Assembly: GCF_024707545.1 (NCBI RefSeq)
Contig: NZ_CP062229.1
Span: forward strand, 3,639,501-3,703,500
Direction: 5' to 3'
DNA length: 64,000 bases
Origin: Mesorhizobium onobrychidis
GTDB taxonomy: Bacteria > Pseudomonadota > Alphaproteobacteria > Rhizobiales > Rhizobiaceae
Shown here piece by piece: positions 33,699-41,779 of this stretch. The first letter of the stretch is position 1. Each line of letters starts with the position of its first letter. The translations under genes were made by a program, and so were the position numbers. The notes beneath the pieces are model-generated. The model was not told the origin of the DNA. It made no database searches and was given only the letters and a program-made list of their open reading frames with translations.

Positions 33699-35167
33699 TG
33701 GCCAAGGCGATCATGCTGCAAGGCACGGGCTCCGATGTCGGCAAAACAGTGCTGGTCGCGGGCCTCTGCCGCGCGGCCAGGAAACGCGGGCTGCAGGTGC
33801 GGCCGTTCAAACCGCAGAACATGTCGAACAACGCCGCCGTTGCCGATATTCCGGGCGACAGACTCGGCGGTGAGATCGGCCGCGCCCAATGGCTGCAGGC
33901 GATCGCCTGTGGTGTTGCGCCCTCCATCCACATGAACCCGGTGCTGCTCAAGCCGCAGACCGATATCGGTGCGCAGGTAGTGGTGCAGGGCAAGGTGTTT
34001 GGGGAGGCGAGGGCACGCGACTACCAGGCGCTGAAGGGCCGGCTGATGGATGCCGTGCTGGACTCCTGGGCAAAGGTCGGCGAGGGCGCCGATCTGGTCA
34101 TCGTCGAGGGCGCCGGCTCGCCGGCCGAGATCAATCTCAGGAGCCGAGACATTGCCAATATGGGCTTTGCGACGCGCGCCAATGTGCCGGTGATTCTGGT
34201 CGGCGACATCGATCGCGGCGGCGTCATCGCCTCGGTCGTCGGCACTCATCTGATCCTGCCGGAAGAGGACCGGCGCATGATCGTCGGCTATCTCATCAAC
34301 AAGTTCCGCGGCGATGTCTCGCTGTTCGATGACGGCATCAAGGCGATCGAGAGCTTTACCGGCTGGCGCTGTTTTGGCGTCGCGCCGTGGCTGAAGGCGG
34401 CGGCGCGGTTGCCATCTGAAGATTCCGTGGTGCTCGAACGCCTGGCGTCCGGCGAGAAACGCGCGCTGAAGGTCGCCGTGCCGATGCTTTCGCGTATCGC
34501 CAATTTCGATGATCTCGACCCGCTCAAGGCCGAGCCTCAGGTCGAGGTTGTGTTCGTGCCGCCCGGTCAACACCTCCCCGAAGATGCCGGGCTGGTGATC
34601 ATTCCCGGCTCGAAGTCGACGATCGGCGATCTCCTAAGATTCCGCGAGAATGGCTGGGACCGCGACCTGCTTGCCCACCGCAAGAGCGGCGGCCACGTCG
34701 TCGGCATTTGCGGCGGCTTCCAGATGCTCGGCCGTGTCGTGCGCGATCCCGACGGCATCGAGGGCAGCGTTACCGAGACGGAAGGGCTCGGCCTGCTCGA
34801 CGTCGAAACGGTGATGGAGCCTGAAAAGACGGTGCGCAATGTCAGCGCGCGCTCGCTGCAGTTCGACCTGCCGCTCGAAGGCTATGAGATCCATCTCGGC
34901 CGCACCACCGGTCCGGACACGCTGCGGCCGTCCGCCGTCATCAACGGCGCCGCTGACGGCGCTTTCTCAGTCGACGGCAAGGTATCGGGCACCTATCTAC
35001 ACGGGCTGTTTTCCGCCGACGCTTTTCGGGCGAAATTCCTGGAAAACCTTGGCGTGAAAGGCGGCGGCATCGATTATCGCGCCGAGGTCGAACGGGCGCT
35101 GGACGAGGTCGCAGCCGAGCTGGAAACTCATCTCGACTGCGACGCCATCTTTGGCCTGGCGCGTTAG
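33698..35167 (+). CDS. cobQ: Cobyric acid synthase
   Basis: This 489-aa cytoplasmic enzyme amidates the b, d, e and g side chains of adenosylcobyrinic diamide in cobalamin synthesis. The N-terminal synthetase-like domain shows LQGTGSDVGKTVLVAGLCR (P-loop) and RPFKPQNMSNNAAV. The C-terminal class I glutamine amidotransferase has the nucleophile Cys in VVGICGGFQMLG and His in GTYLHGLF. Length is normal. It is coupled to the upstream cupin gene by a one-base overlap, an unusual partner for cobQ. Its product supports the B12 demand of the corrinoid methyltransferase genes in this window. Confidence 0.96.
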   Translation: MAKAIMLQGTGSDVGKTVLVAGLCRAARKRGLQVRPFKPQNMSNNAAVADIPGDRLGGEIGRAQWLQAIACGVAPSIHMNPVLLKPQTDIGAQVVVQGKVFGEARARDYQALKGRLMDAVLDSWAKVGEGADLVIVEGAGSPAEINLRSRDIANMGFATRANVPVILVGDIDRGGVIASVVGTHLILPEEDRRMIVGYLINKFRGDVSLFDDGIKAIESFTGWRCFGVAPWLKAAARLPSEDSVVLERLASGEKRALKVAVPMLSRIANFDDLDPLKAEPQVEVVFVPPGQHLPEDAGLVIIPGSKSTIGDLLRFRENGWDRDLLAHRKSGGHVVGICGGFQMLGRVVRDPDGIEGSVTETEGLGLLDVETVMEPEKTVRNVSARSLQFDLPLEGYEIHLGRTTGPDTLRPSAVINGAADGAFSVDGKVSGTYLHGLFSADAFRAKFLENLGVKGGGIDYRAEVERALDEVAAELETHLDCDAIFGLAR

Positions 35168-35586
35168 CTGGCGGGTTCGGTGGCCTTGGGCCAATAGGTG
35201 CCAAACGACCAGACATTGCCTTCCGGATCGCGGCAGATGAATTCGCGGCTGCCGTAATCGCGGTCCGTCAGTTCTTCCAGTATTTCGGCGCCGGCCTTTT
35301 TGGCTCTGGCATAAGCGGCATCGGCATCGTCGACGGCAACATAGATCGATCTGCCGCCACCCGGGCCCGGTGCACCGATCATCTGGCCAAACTTGTCGTC
35401 GCGTGCAGTGCCCAGCATGATCATCGAGGAGCCAAAAGTCAGTTCGGCGTGATGGACAATGTCGCCTTCGCCGTAGCGGGCATGAACGGCAAAGCCGAAG
35501 GCTTCGCCCAGCCAGTCGATCATCTTGGCTGCATTGCGGTAGCGCAACGTGGGATAGAGCCTGGGCGGTTCGACATTTATTGTCAT
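35164..35586 (-). CDS. VOC-family (glyoxalase/bleomycin resistance-like) protein
   Basis: This 140-aa cytoplasmic protein has two beta-alpha-beta-beta-beta repeats: YPTLRYRNAAKMIDWLGEAFGFAVHARY and RSIYVAVDDADAAYARAKKAGAEIL, ending in SREFICRDPEGNVWSFGTY. It belongs to the PhnB/YdeE-like vicinal oxygen chelate group; the reaction is unknown. The ATG at 35586 follows GGAGATCGCC. It lies 115 bp after the AraC-type regulator on the same strand, which may control it. Its TAA stop overlaps the cobQ TAG stop (35164-35167). Confidence 0.88.
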   Translation of the reverse strand: MTINVEPPRLYPTLRYRNAAKMIDWLGEAFGFAVHARYGEGDIVHHAELTFGSSMIMLGTARDDKFGQMIGAPGPGGGRSIYVAVDDADAAYARAKKAGAEILEELTDRDYGSREFICRDPEGNVWSFGTYWPKATEPAS

Positions 35587-35701
35587 GGCGATCTCCTTCA
35601 ATGGATTGTCGATAACCCAGTCTGGGCGAACGCCGTTCGCAGGTCTTGAAGAAATGTTACCACGGGCGCGCGCCATTGGGCGTCGCAAACGGCTTCAGAA
35701 C

Positions 35702-36535
35702 CTATGCCCTGGCGGCAAGTGTCGTCGGCGTTTCGCCGGCAAGGTCGCGGAATTCGCGAACAAGATGCGCCTGGTCGGCATAGCCGCAATCGGCGGCGAT
35801 ATCAGCCCAATCGGATTTGTCCTGCCTTGAAAGACCGAGCGCCCGGTTGAAGCGGACGATGCGCGACAGCGTCTTAGGGCCGACGCCGATCGCATTGGAG
35901 AATTTTTCTGCGAGATGTTTGCGGCTCCAGCCCAGCCTGTCGGCAAGCGACGACACGCGAACGCGGCCGCCCGAGACGATGATCCGTTCATAGGCCCAGG
36001 CGATTTCGGCCTGCGTTTCCCGGGCTTCGGCCAGCCGTGCTGCGACGAATGTCTCGACGATGGCAAAGCATGCGCTCCAGTCACGCGCATTGCCAAGCCT
36101 TTCGCGCAGCGCGATGCCTTCAAGTCCGAGCACATCGTCGAGGCCGACCATGCGGTCGGTTAGTTCGCTCATCGCAAGGCCGAAGAACCGGCGGGCGCCG
36201 AGCGGCGTGAAATTGACCTGGACGCAGCAGGCGCCACCGAAGGATTCGATCACCACCGGACCGGCATAGAGGCCGGCGGCGAAACTGGCGAAGCGGTCAT
36301 TGTCGCCCGGCTCCTTGCCCAGCCCGATGGCGAAGGGTTCGCCAAAGCTGATGACCAGCGGCACGGTCAGCGATGCGTATTCGACGTTGCGGAGGCGGCC
36401 CGGTGCCGTTTCGCGATAGAAGCATAGATCGGTGACAGAACCGCGGAGCCGAGAGCCGGGCGCACGCCGCACCATCTCGAACCGGTCGAGGCCGGGAATT
36501 TCATGACGGCTTCCGTCTTCGCTCTCGGCTGGCAT
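35702..36535 (-). CDS. AraC-family transcriptional regulator
   Basis: This 277-aa protein has a C-terminal AraC/XylS double helix-turn-helix (about 190-275: RVSSLADRLGWSRKHLAEKFSNAIGVGPKTLSRIVRFNRAL, then WADIAADCGYADQAHLVREFRDLAGETPTTL). The N-terminal sensing domain has the YRE and FGGACCVQVNFTPLGARRFFG pattern seen in the DUF6597-like group of AraC regulators. It is followed by the VOC gene, an arrangement frequent for this group. The ligand is unknown. Confidence 0.9.
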   Translation of the reverse strand: MPAESEDGSRHEIPGLDRFEMVRRAPGSRLRGSVTDLCFYRETAPGRLRNVEYASLTVPLVISFGEPFAIGLGKEPGDNDRFASFAAGLYAGPVVIESFGGACCVQVNFTPLGARRFFGLAMSELTDRMVGLDDVLGLEGIALRERLGNARDWSACFAIVETFVAARLAEARETQAEIAWAYERIIVSGGRVRVSSLADRLGWSRKHLAEKFSNAIGVGPKTLSRIVRFNRALGLSRQDKSDWADIAADCGYADQAHLVREFRDLAGETPTTLAARA

Positions 36536-36581
36536 GAGCTTTCCTTCCGCCCAAGGAGTCTAACAGACCAGTCCTCAGAAT

Positions 36582-36610
36582 CAAAAGCGCCCGGCTTGTG
36601 GCCGGGCGCT
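36582..36610 (-). terminator. Intrinsic terminator of the small membrane protein gene
   Basis: AGCGCCCGGC (36586-36595) and GCCGGGCGCT (36601-36610) form a perfect 10-bp stem with a 5-base loop. Read leftward it is followed by TTTTGA. It is 25 bases past the stop codon at 36635. Confidence 0.75.
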
Positions 36611-36634
36611 CCAAGTTGCCTGAGGTCTGAATGC

Positions 36635-36805
36635 TTAAGCGCCGCGAACCAGGCAGCCGCCAGCAAGCACGATATAAGCGATGAGGACGATCCACACCGC
36701 GGCCAGGGGAATGAATGCAAGAACGCCGAGAGCGGCGAGCAGGCCGATGAGGGCGATAACAAGGGATATGATAAAAATAAGCTGCGTAGGCGCACTGAGA
36801 TTCAT
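36635..36805 (-). CDS. Small two-helix membrane protein, 56 aa
   Basis: GGAGGAGCCACAC precedes the ATG at 36805, an excellent ribosome-binding site. The product has two hydrophobic helices, LIFIISLVIALIGLLAALGVLAF and AAVWIVLIAYIVLAGGCLVRGA, joined by a short turn. No family name is known to me, but such short inner-membrane proteins are common in rhizobia. It has its own terminator, so it is probably a single-gene unit. An upstream in-frame GTG/ATG at 36823 is less likely. Confidence 0.75.
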   Translation of the reverse strand: MNLSAPTQLIFIISLVIALIGLLAALGVLAFIPLAAVWIVLIAYIVLAGGCLVRGA

Positions 36806-36856
36806 GTGTGGCTCCTCCGACATGATTCGTACAACCGCATAGTATCAGGCGCCCCG

Positions 36857-37642
36857 TCACACACCAATCAGCGTGCGCAGCGGGTTCGCTGGATCGGCCA
36901 GCAGCTTGATGGCCAGCGCCAGGCAAACGATCACCAGCAGCGGCTTGATCAGTTTTGCGCCATTGCGGATGGCGAGGCTGGCGCCGACACGGGCGCCGAG
37001 AAACTGGGCGACACCCATCATCAGGCCGATCTTCCAGTAGACGACCCCGGCAGCAGCGAAGACGATGAAGCCGCCGATGTTGGAGGCGAAGTTGAGCAGC
37101 TTGGTGTGCGCCGTCGCCTTGAGCACGCCGTAGCCGGCTAGGGTGACGAAGGCCAGCATGTAGAAGGAACCGGCCCCCGGCCCGAACAGGCCGTCATAGA
37201 AGCCGACAATCGGCACCAGGATCAGCCCAAACAGGAACGGCGACAGGCGCTGGGCGCGGTCGACGTCACCCATGTTGGGCTTCAGGGCGAAGTAAAGGGC
37301 GATGGCGATCAGCAGGACCGGCAGAAGAGCGCGCAACAGGTCGCCCGGCACGAATGTCGCCAGCAAGGCGCCGAGAGCACTGCCGGCAAGCGCCAACAGG
37401 GCCGAAGGCAATTGCCGGCGCAAATCGACATGGCCCTTCGCGGCGTAGTGGATGGTCGCCGAGCCTGAGCCGAACATGCTCTGCAGCTTGTTGGTTCCCA
37501 GCGCCTCGACCGGCGAAAAGCCGGCGAGCAGCAGTGCTGGAATGGTGATCAAGCCGCCGCCGCCGGCAATCGAATCGACGAAGCCGGCAGCGAAGGCGGC
37601 GGCGCCGAGAATGACGACGGTCTGGGTGAAAAAATCGAACAT
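36857..37642 (-). CDS. TauE/SafE-family (sulfite exporter-like) membrane protein
   Basis: This 261-aa integral membrane protein has about eight helices. Both family repeats are visible: AAGFVDSIAGGGGLITIPALLLAGFSPVEALGTNKLQ and VGFYDGLFGPGAGSFYMLAF. Members move sulfite, sulfoacetate or other organosulfur anions, but the substrate is not fixed by sequence. The start MFDFFTQTVV at 37642 was chosen over a longer frame that would add a hydrophilic leader. It ends 51 bp before the small membrane protein start, in the same direction. Confidence 0.9.
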   Translation of the reverse strand: MFDFFTQTVVILGAAAFAAGFVDSIAGGGGLITIPALLLAGFSPVEALGTNKLQSMFGSGSATIHYAAKGHVDLRRQLPSALLALAGSALGALLATFVPGDLLRALLPVLLIAIALYFALKPNMGDVDRAQRLSPFLFGLILVPIVGFYDGLFGPGAGSFYMLAFVTLAGYGVLKATAHTKLLNFASNIGGFIVFAAAGVVYWKIGLMMGVAQFLGARVGASLAIRNGAKLIKPLLVIVCLALAIKLLADPANPLRTLIGV

Positions 37643-37739
37643 CGGATGGTTGCGGGAGGGGGTTCCGGCCAGCGGGAAAATATGGCGCGTTCGAACCACA
37701 GCCGACCCGTTTGCGCAAGACCGATTCCGCGCTACCTAT

Positions 37740-37776
37740 GCCAAGCGCGCCGCGACGCGCTTGGCTCTTTTGTTTT
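37740..37776 (+). terminator. Orphan intrinsic terminator before terB
   Basis: GCCAAGCGCG (37740-37749) and CGCGCTTGGC (37756-37765) form a perfect 10-bp stem followed by TCTTTTGTTTT. No rightward gene ends upstream; the region 37643-37739 is the 5' side of the leftward TauE gene. It may end a small RNA or act as a barrier for the terB promoter. Confidence 0.6.
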
Positions 37777-37825
37777 ATGCATGTCGTTATCTCAAAACCG
37801 CTGCGCACTTTTGAGCGACATGCAT
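37777..37825. repeat. Two-step intergenic palindrome (rhizobial REP-like element)
   Basis: Outer arms ATGCATGTCG (37777-37786) and CGACATGCAT (37816-37825) and inner arms CTCAAAA (37791-37797) and TTTTGAG (37809-37815) are perfect. The general form (GCATG...AAAACCG...TTTTG...CATGC) is that of the abundant intergenic palindromes of Mesorhizobium and other Rhizobiales. A half copy lies at 30841-30860. Confidence 0.7.
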
Positions 37826-37849
37826 TTGACGAATCGGAAAGGGACGCAG

Positions 37850-38281
37850 ATGGCATTCGCTTTGCTGGACCAGATACGCTCGATCTTCGAAGGCGACCCC
37901 GGCGTGCGCAAGGTTGCGGACGATCCTGTGCTGTCGGCGGAACTGCTTATGCTGTTTCGCATGATCCTCGCCGACGGCACGGTCAGCGAGAGTGAAATGG
38001 CCGCCTTCAGGCGCATCTGCCGGGAAGCCTTCGGCATTCCGGAAGCCAGCATCGACAGCGTCATCGAATATCTCAACGACTTCGGCTACGAGACCAACAG
38101 CTCGCAAGCCATCGCGCAGTTCCGTGACCTCGACGTCGAGCGGCGCAAGCTGCTTGCCCGCCACATGGCTGAGATCGCCAAGGCCGATTCGCAACTTGCC
38201 GGGACCGAGATGCAGCTCTTGCGGCGCACGCTCGACTTGCTCGATATCAGCCCAGCCGATGTGGTGAAGACCGAAGAGTAA
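37850..38281 (+). CDS. TerB-family protein
   Basis: This 143-aa, mostly helical cytoplasmic protein is of the TerB/tellurite-resistance-associated fold: LSAELLMLFRMILADGTVSESEMAAFRRICREAFGI in the first helical hairpin and RKLLARHMAEIAKADSQLAGTEMQLLRRTLDLLDI in the second. These proteins are often metal-linked or membrane-stress related; no ter operon is nearby and the role is unknown. The ATG at 37850 has AAGGGA 7 bases upstream. An alternative ATG at 37820 lies inside the palindromic repeat. Confidence 0.88.
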   Translation: MAFALLDQIRSIFEGDPGVRKVADDPVLSAELLMLFRMILADGTVSESEMAAFRRICREAFGIPEASIDSVIEYLNDFGYETNSSQAIAQFRDLDVERRKLLARHMAEIAKADSQLAGTEMQLLRRTLDLLDISPADVVKTEE

Positions 38282-38303
38282 GCCTTTCTGAACGGTCGGC
38301 GGC

Positions 38304-39947
38304 TCACCCCTGTTCCTGTAACCGCCGAGCAATCGCGCGGTGCAGGTCTGGGGCCGCAGCGACCAGCGCCTTGGCGGCTTCGGACTGCGGATGGTCGAGA
38401 ACCTCGCTCGTCCTGCCGCGCTCGACGATCCTGCCGTCATACATGACCATCACCTGATCGGTGATGGCGCGAGCGACGGTCAGATCGTGAGTGATGAATA
38501 GATAGGCAACGCCGAGCTTCTGGTTGAGCTCGGCGAACAGATCGAGAATCTGGGCACGGATCGAGACGTCGAGCGCCGAGACCGGCTCGTCGGCGACGAC
38601 CAGTTTGGGGCGGGTGATGATGGCGCGGGCGATCGACAGGCGCTGGCGCTGGCCGCCTGAAAATTCGTGCGGATATTTGTGCATGTCGCGTGGGCTGAGA
38701 CTGACCTCGTGCAGGGCCATTGCCACCATCTCGCGCCGCTCCGTATCCGTCGGCTTCTTCTCCAGGACATGCAGCGGCTCGGCGACCAGTTTTTCGACTT
38801 TCTGGCGCGGGTCGAAAGAGCCGTAAGGGTCCTGGAACACCACCTGCATGTCGCGGCGCGCCGGCTTGAGCTCCGCCTCGCTCTTGCCGGTGATGACCTC
38901 GCCGCGAAACCGGATCGTTCCCGATGTCGGCCCGTCCAGCGCCAGGATCATGCGGGCAAGCGTGGACTTACCGCAGCCGGAACGCCCGACCAGCGCCACC
39001 GACTGGCCGGGATCAATCGAGAACGAGACATCGTCGACGGCGCGGATCGGAGCCGCCCGCTTCAGCAGCGACGGGCGACGTCCCGGATAGTCCCGCGTCA
39101 CGCTGTCCACCTGAAGAAGAGGTTTGGCAACCTGGAGCAGGGGGTTGTCTTGGCCGACCTCGTGTGTCCTGGTCCGCGCCGGCACATGCATCGAGGCCTG
39201 CGCCAGTTGTCGCGTGTAGGGATGAAGCTGTTCTGACAAGGTGCGCGCCGTGTCGCCGGCCTCCATCACCTCGCCGTGGCGCAGGATGGTGATGCGATCC
39301 GCCATCTCGGTCACCACCGCGAGGTCGTGCGAGATCAAGAGCAGGCCCATGCGATTTTCCGCGACCAGATCGCGCAACAGGTCGAGGATCTGCGCCTGCA
39401 GCACGACGTCGAGCGCCGTCGTCGGCTCGTCGGCGATCAGCAACTTGGGTTTCAGCGCGCAGGCAATGGCGATGACGACGCGCTGGCGCTGGCCGCCGGA
39501 AAGCTCGTGCGGATAGCGCGACATCGGGAATTTGGCTGAGGGCAGGCCGACCCGATCGAGCATCTTTCGCGCGCGGTCCTCGGCGTCGGCGCGGCTTGCC
39601 CTGGTGTGCCAGCGGATGCCTTCGGCGACCTGCTCGCCAATGGTCTTGACCGGGTTCAGCGCCGTCATCGGCTCCTGGAACACCATGCCGATGTCGTCGC
39701 CGCGGAGCGCGCACATCTGGTCTTCGCTGGCCGCCAGGATGTCGATGCCGTCGAAGACGACGCGCCCGGTGGCGCGCGCCGCCCAGGGCAGAAGCCGCAT
39801 CACCGTCAGCGCCGTTATCGACTTGCCCGAGCCGGATTCGCCGACCAGCCCCATCACCTCGCCGGGCGCGACGGAGAGCTCGACATCCCTCAGGATCGAC
39901 GTGTCGCCGCTGCTCAGCGACAATCGCTCGATTTCGAGCAGGCTCAT
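38304..39947 (-). CDS. Dual ATPase subunit of a peptide-type ABC importer
   Basis: This 547-aa cytoplasmic protein fuses two nucleotide-binding domains (Dpp/Opp D and F types). The first has Walker A GESGSGKS, signature LSGGQRQRV and LIADEPTTALD. The second has GRSGCGKST, FSGGQRQRL and VVADEPVSALD. Each is followed by the oligopeptide-transporter extension. It energises the two permeases encoded just upstream; its ATG overlaps the stop of the second permease by 4 bases. It is the last gene of a five-gene unit from 44671 leftward. Confidence 0.94.
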   Translation of the reverse strand: MSLLEIERLSLSSGDTSILRDVELSVAPGEVMGLVGESGSGKSITALTVMRLLPWAARATGRVVFDGIDILAASEDQMCALRGDDIGMVFQEPMTALNPVKTIGEQVAEGIRWHTRASRADAEDRARKMLDRVGLPSAKFPMSRYPHELSGGQRQRVVIAIACALKPKLLIADEPTTALDVVLQAQILDLLRDLVAENRMGLLLISHDLAVVTEMADRITILRHGEVMEAGDTARTLSEQLHPYTRQLAQASMHVPARTRTHEVGQDNPLLQVAKPLLQVDSVTRDYPGRRPSLLKRAAPIRAVDDVSFSIDPGQSVALVGRSGCGKSTLARMILALDGPTSGTIRFRGEVITGKSEAELKPARRDMQVVFQDPYGSFDPRQKVEKLVAEPLHVLEKKPTDTERREMVAMALHEVSLSPRDMHKYPHEFSGGQRQRLSIARAIITRPKLVVADEPVSALDVSIRAQILDLFAELNQKLGVAYLFITHDLTVARAITDQVMVMYDGRIVERGRTSEVLDHPQSEAAKALVAAAPDLHRAIARRLQEQG

Positions 39948-40813
39948 CGCTGTCGCCGCGATTTTGGGTCGAGGATGTCGGCAATCCCGTCGCCGAGCAG
40001 GTTCAGGCCAAGCACGGTGACGACGATCGCCATGCCTGGAAAGATCGCCATCCACGGCGCCGCCACCATGCGGGTCTGCGCGTCGAACAGCATCCGGCCC
40101 CAGCTCGGCATCGGTGGCTGTGTGCCGAGCCCGACGTAGGAAAGCCCGGCTTCGGCCAGGATGCCGAGCGCGAACTGGATGGTGCCTTGCACCAGGAGCA
40201 AGGTGACGATGTTGGGCAGCACATGTTCCAGTGTGATCAGTGTTTTGCCTTTGCCGGCGGCGCGCGCGGCGAGAATGAAGTCGCGCGGCCAGATAGCCAG
40301 CGCGCCGGCCCGGGCGACGCGGGCGAAGACCGGAATGTTGAAAATGCCGATGGCGATGATGGCGTTGAGCGCGCCCGGCCCGAAGATGGCGGTGATCATG
40401 ATCGCCGACAGCAGGGCAGGGAAGGCGAAGACGAGATCGTTCAGCCGCATCACCGCTTCGTCGACGATGCCGCCGCGGGCCGCAGCGAAGGCACCGAGCG
40501 GCACGCCGATGCCCATGCCGATGCCGACCGCCACCAGCGCCACGGCGATCGAATTGCGGGCGCCGACCATTATCATCGAAAGAATGTCGCGGCCGAAATG
40601 GTCGGTGCCGAACCAGTGCGCCGGCGAGGGTGCTTGGGTCTTGTCGGCGACGATCAGCCTGGTGACGTCAAAAGGCGTCCAGAAGAACGAGACGATGGCG
40701 ACCGCTGCCACCAGCGCGGTAATGACGAAGCCAGCGAGGAACGAGCGGTTGGTGAAGGCCTTGACGAGGATGTCGGCAAAATTTTCCTCTGGAATGTCGA
40801 AGCGCAGCGTCAT
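39944..40813 (-). CDS. ABC importer permease, DppC/OppC type
   Basis: This 289-aa membrane protein has the N-terminal OppC-N helix (SFLAGFVITALVAAVAIVSFFW), then HWFGTDHFGRDILS and the BPD_transp_1 helices with the EAA loop region (RDFILAARAAGKGKTLITLEHVLPNI). Start and stop overlap the neighbouring genes by 4 bases each, so it is translationally coupled to both. It forms the channel with the DppB-type subunit. Confidence 0.94.
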   Translation of the reverse strand: MTLRFDIPEENFADILVKAFTNRSFLAGFVITALVAAVAIVSFFWTPFDVTRLIVADKTQAPSPAHWFGTDHFGRDILSMIMVGARNSIAVALVAVGIGMGIGVPLGAFAAARGGIVDEAVMRLNDLVFAFPALLSAIMITAIFGPGALNAIIAIGIFNIPVFARVARAGALAIWPRDFILAARAAGKGKTLITLEHVLPNIVTLLLVQGTIQFALGILAEAGLSYVGLGTQPPMPSWGRMLFDAQTRMVAAPWMAIFPGMAIVVTVLGLNLLGDGIADILDPKSRRQR

Positions 40814-41757
40814 TGGCGGCTTCTCAGGCGCGGATCGACGACCGCATAGGAGAGATCGACAAGCAGGTTGACCGCGATGACGGCGGCCACCAGCAGCATG
40901 ACGACGCTTTCGACGACGATCAGGTCGCGCTGGGTGATCGCCTGGAACACCAGCCGGCCAAGGCCGGGCAGGTAAAAGACGTTCTCGATGATGATGGTGC
41001 CGGCGAGCAGGAAGGCGAACTGCAGGCCGAGAATGGTGAGCACCGGGATCATGGCGTTGCGCAGCGCGTGCCGCCACAGCACCGCGCGATAAGGCAGGCC
41101 CTTGGCGCGGGCGGTGCGGATATAGTCCTCGTTCAGCACTTCGATCAGCGCCGAGCGGGTGACGCGGGCGAGGATCGCCGCTTGCGGCAGAGCGAGCGCG
41201 ATCGCCGGCAGGACCAGCGATTTCAGCGCCGGCCAGACGCCAGCGCTCCAACCCGGAAAACCGCCGGCCGGCACCAGCCGCAGCCAAACCGCAAACAGGT
41301 AGATCAGCATCAGCGCAAACCAGAAGTTCGGCACGGCGACGCCAAGCTGGGCGGCGCCCATCGCAATCGTGTCGCCGGCCCGTCCGTGCCTGCCGGCGGA
41401 AAACAGCCCGACCGGAATGGCAATGATGGTGGACAGCGCCAGCGCGATCAGGGCCAGCGGCAGCGAGACGACGGCGCGCTCGCGGACCAGGTCGATGACC
41501 GGCACCGAATAGGTGTAGGAGCGGCCGAAATCGAGGCTCAGCAAGCCGCCGGCCCAGTGCAGATAGCGCAGAGCGAGGGGCGCGTTGAGGCCCATCTGGT
41601 TGCGCAGCAACTCGACCTGGTCGGCGCTGGCGTTCATGCCCAGCATCAGCCGCGCCGGGTCGCCGGGAATGATCTCCAGCACGGCAAAGACAACCATCGA
41701 GGCCAGAACCAGCGTGATGAGCGCGATGGCAAGACGCTTGAGGAGATAGGCGGTCAT
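40810..41757 (-). CDS. ABC importer permease, DppB/OppB type
   Basis: This 315-aa membrane protein starts with the usual YLLKRLAIALITLVLASMVVFAVLEIIPGDPARLMLG and has the EAA loop LNEDYIRTARAKGLPYRAVLWRHALRNAMIPVLT. Six helices are expected. It lies 22 bp after the substrate-binding protein gene and overlaps the next permease by 4 bases. Confidence 0.94.
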   Translation of the reverse strand: MTAYLLKRLAIALITLVLASMVVFAVLEIIPGDPARLMLGMNASADQVELLRNQMGLNAPLALRYLHWAGGLLSLDFGRSYTYSVPVIDLVRERAVVSLPLALIALALSTIIAIPVGLFSAGRHGRAGDTIAMGAAQLGVAVPNFWFALMLIYLFAVWLRLVPAGGFPGWSAGVWPALKSLVLPAIALALPQAAILARVTRSALIEVLNEDYIRTARAKGLPYRAVLWRHALRNAMIPVLTILGLQFAFLLAGTIIIENVFYLPGLGRLVFQAITQRDLIVVESVVMLLVAAVIAVNLLVDLSYAVVDPRLRSRQ

Positions 41758-41779
41758 GGGGGAGGACCGCTGCGCTGCC

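Noticed and set aside
37685..37700. GTTCGAACC, a T-loop-like string
   Set aside because: Flanking bases do not form a T-stem or acceptor stem on either strand.
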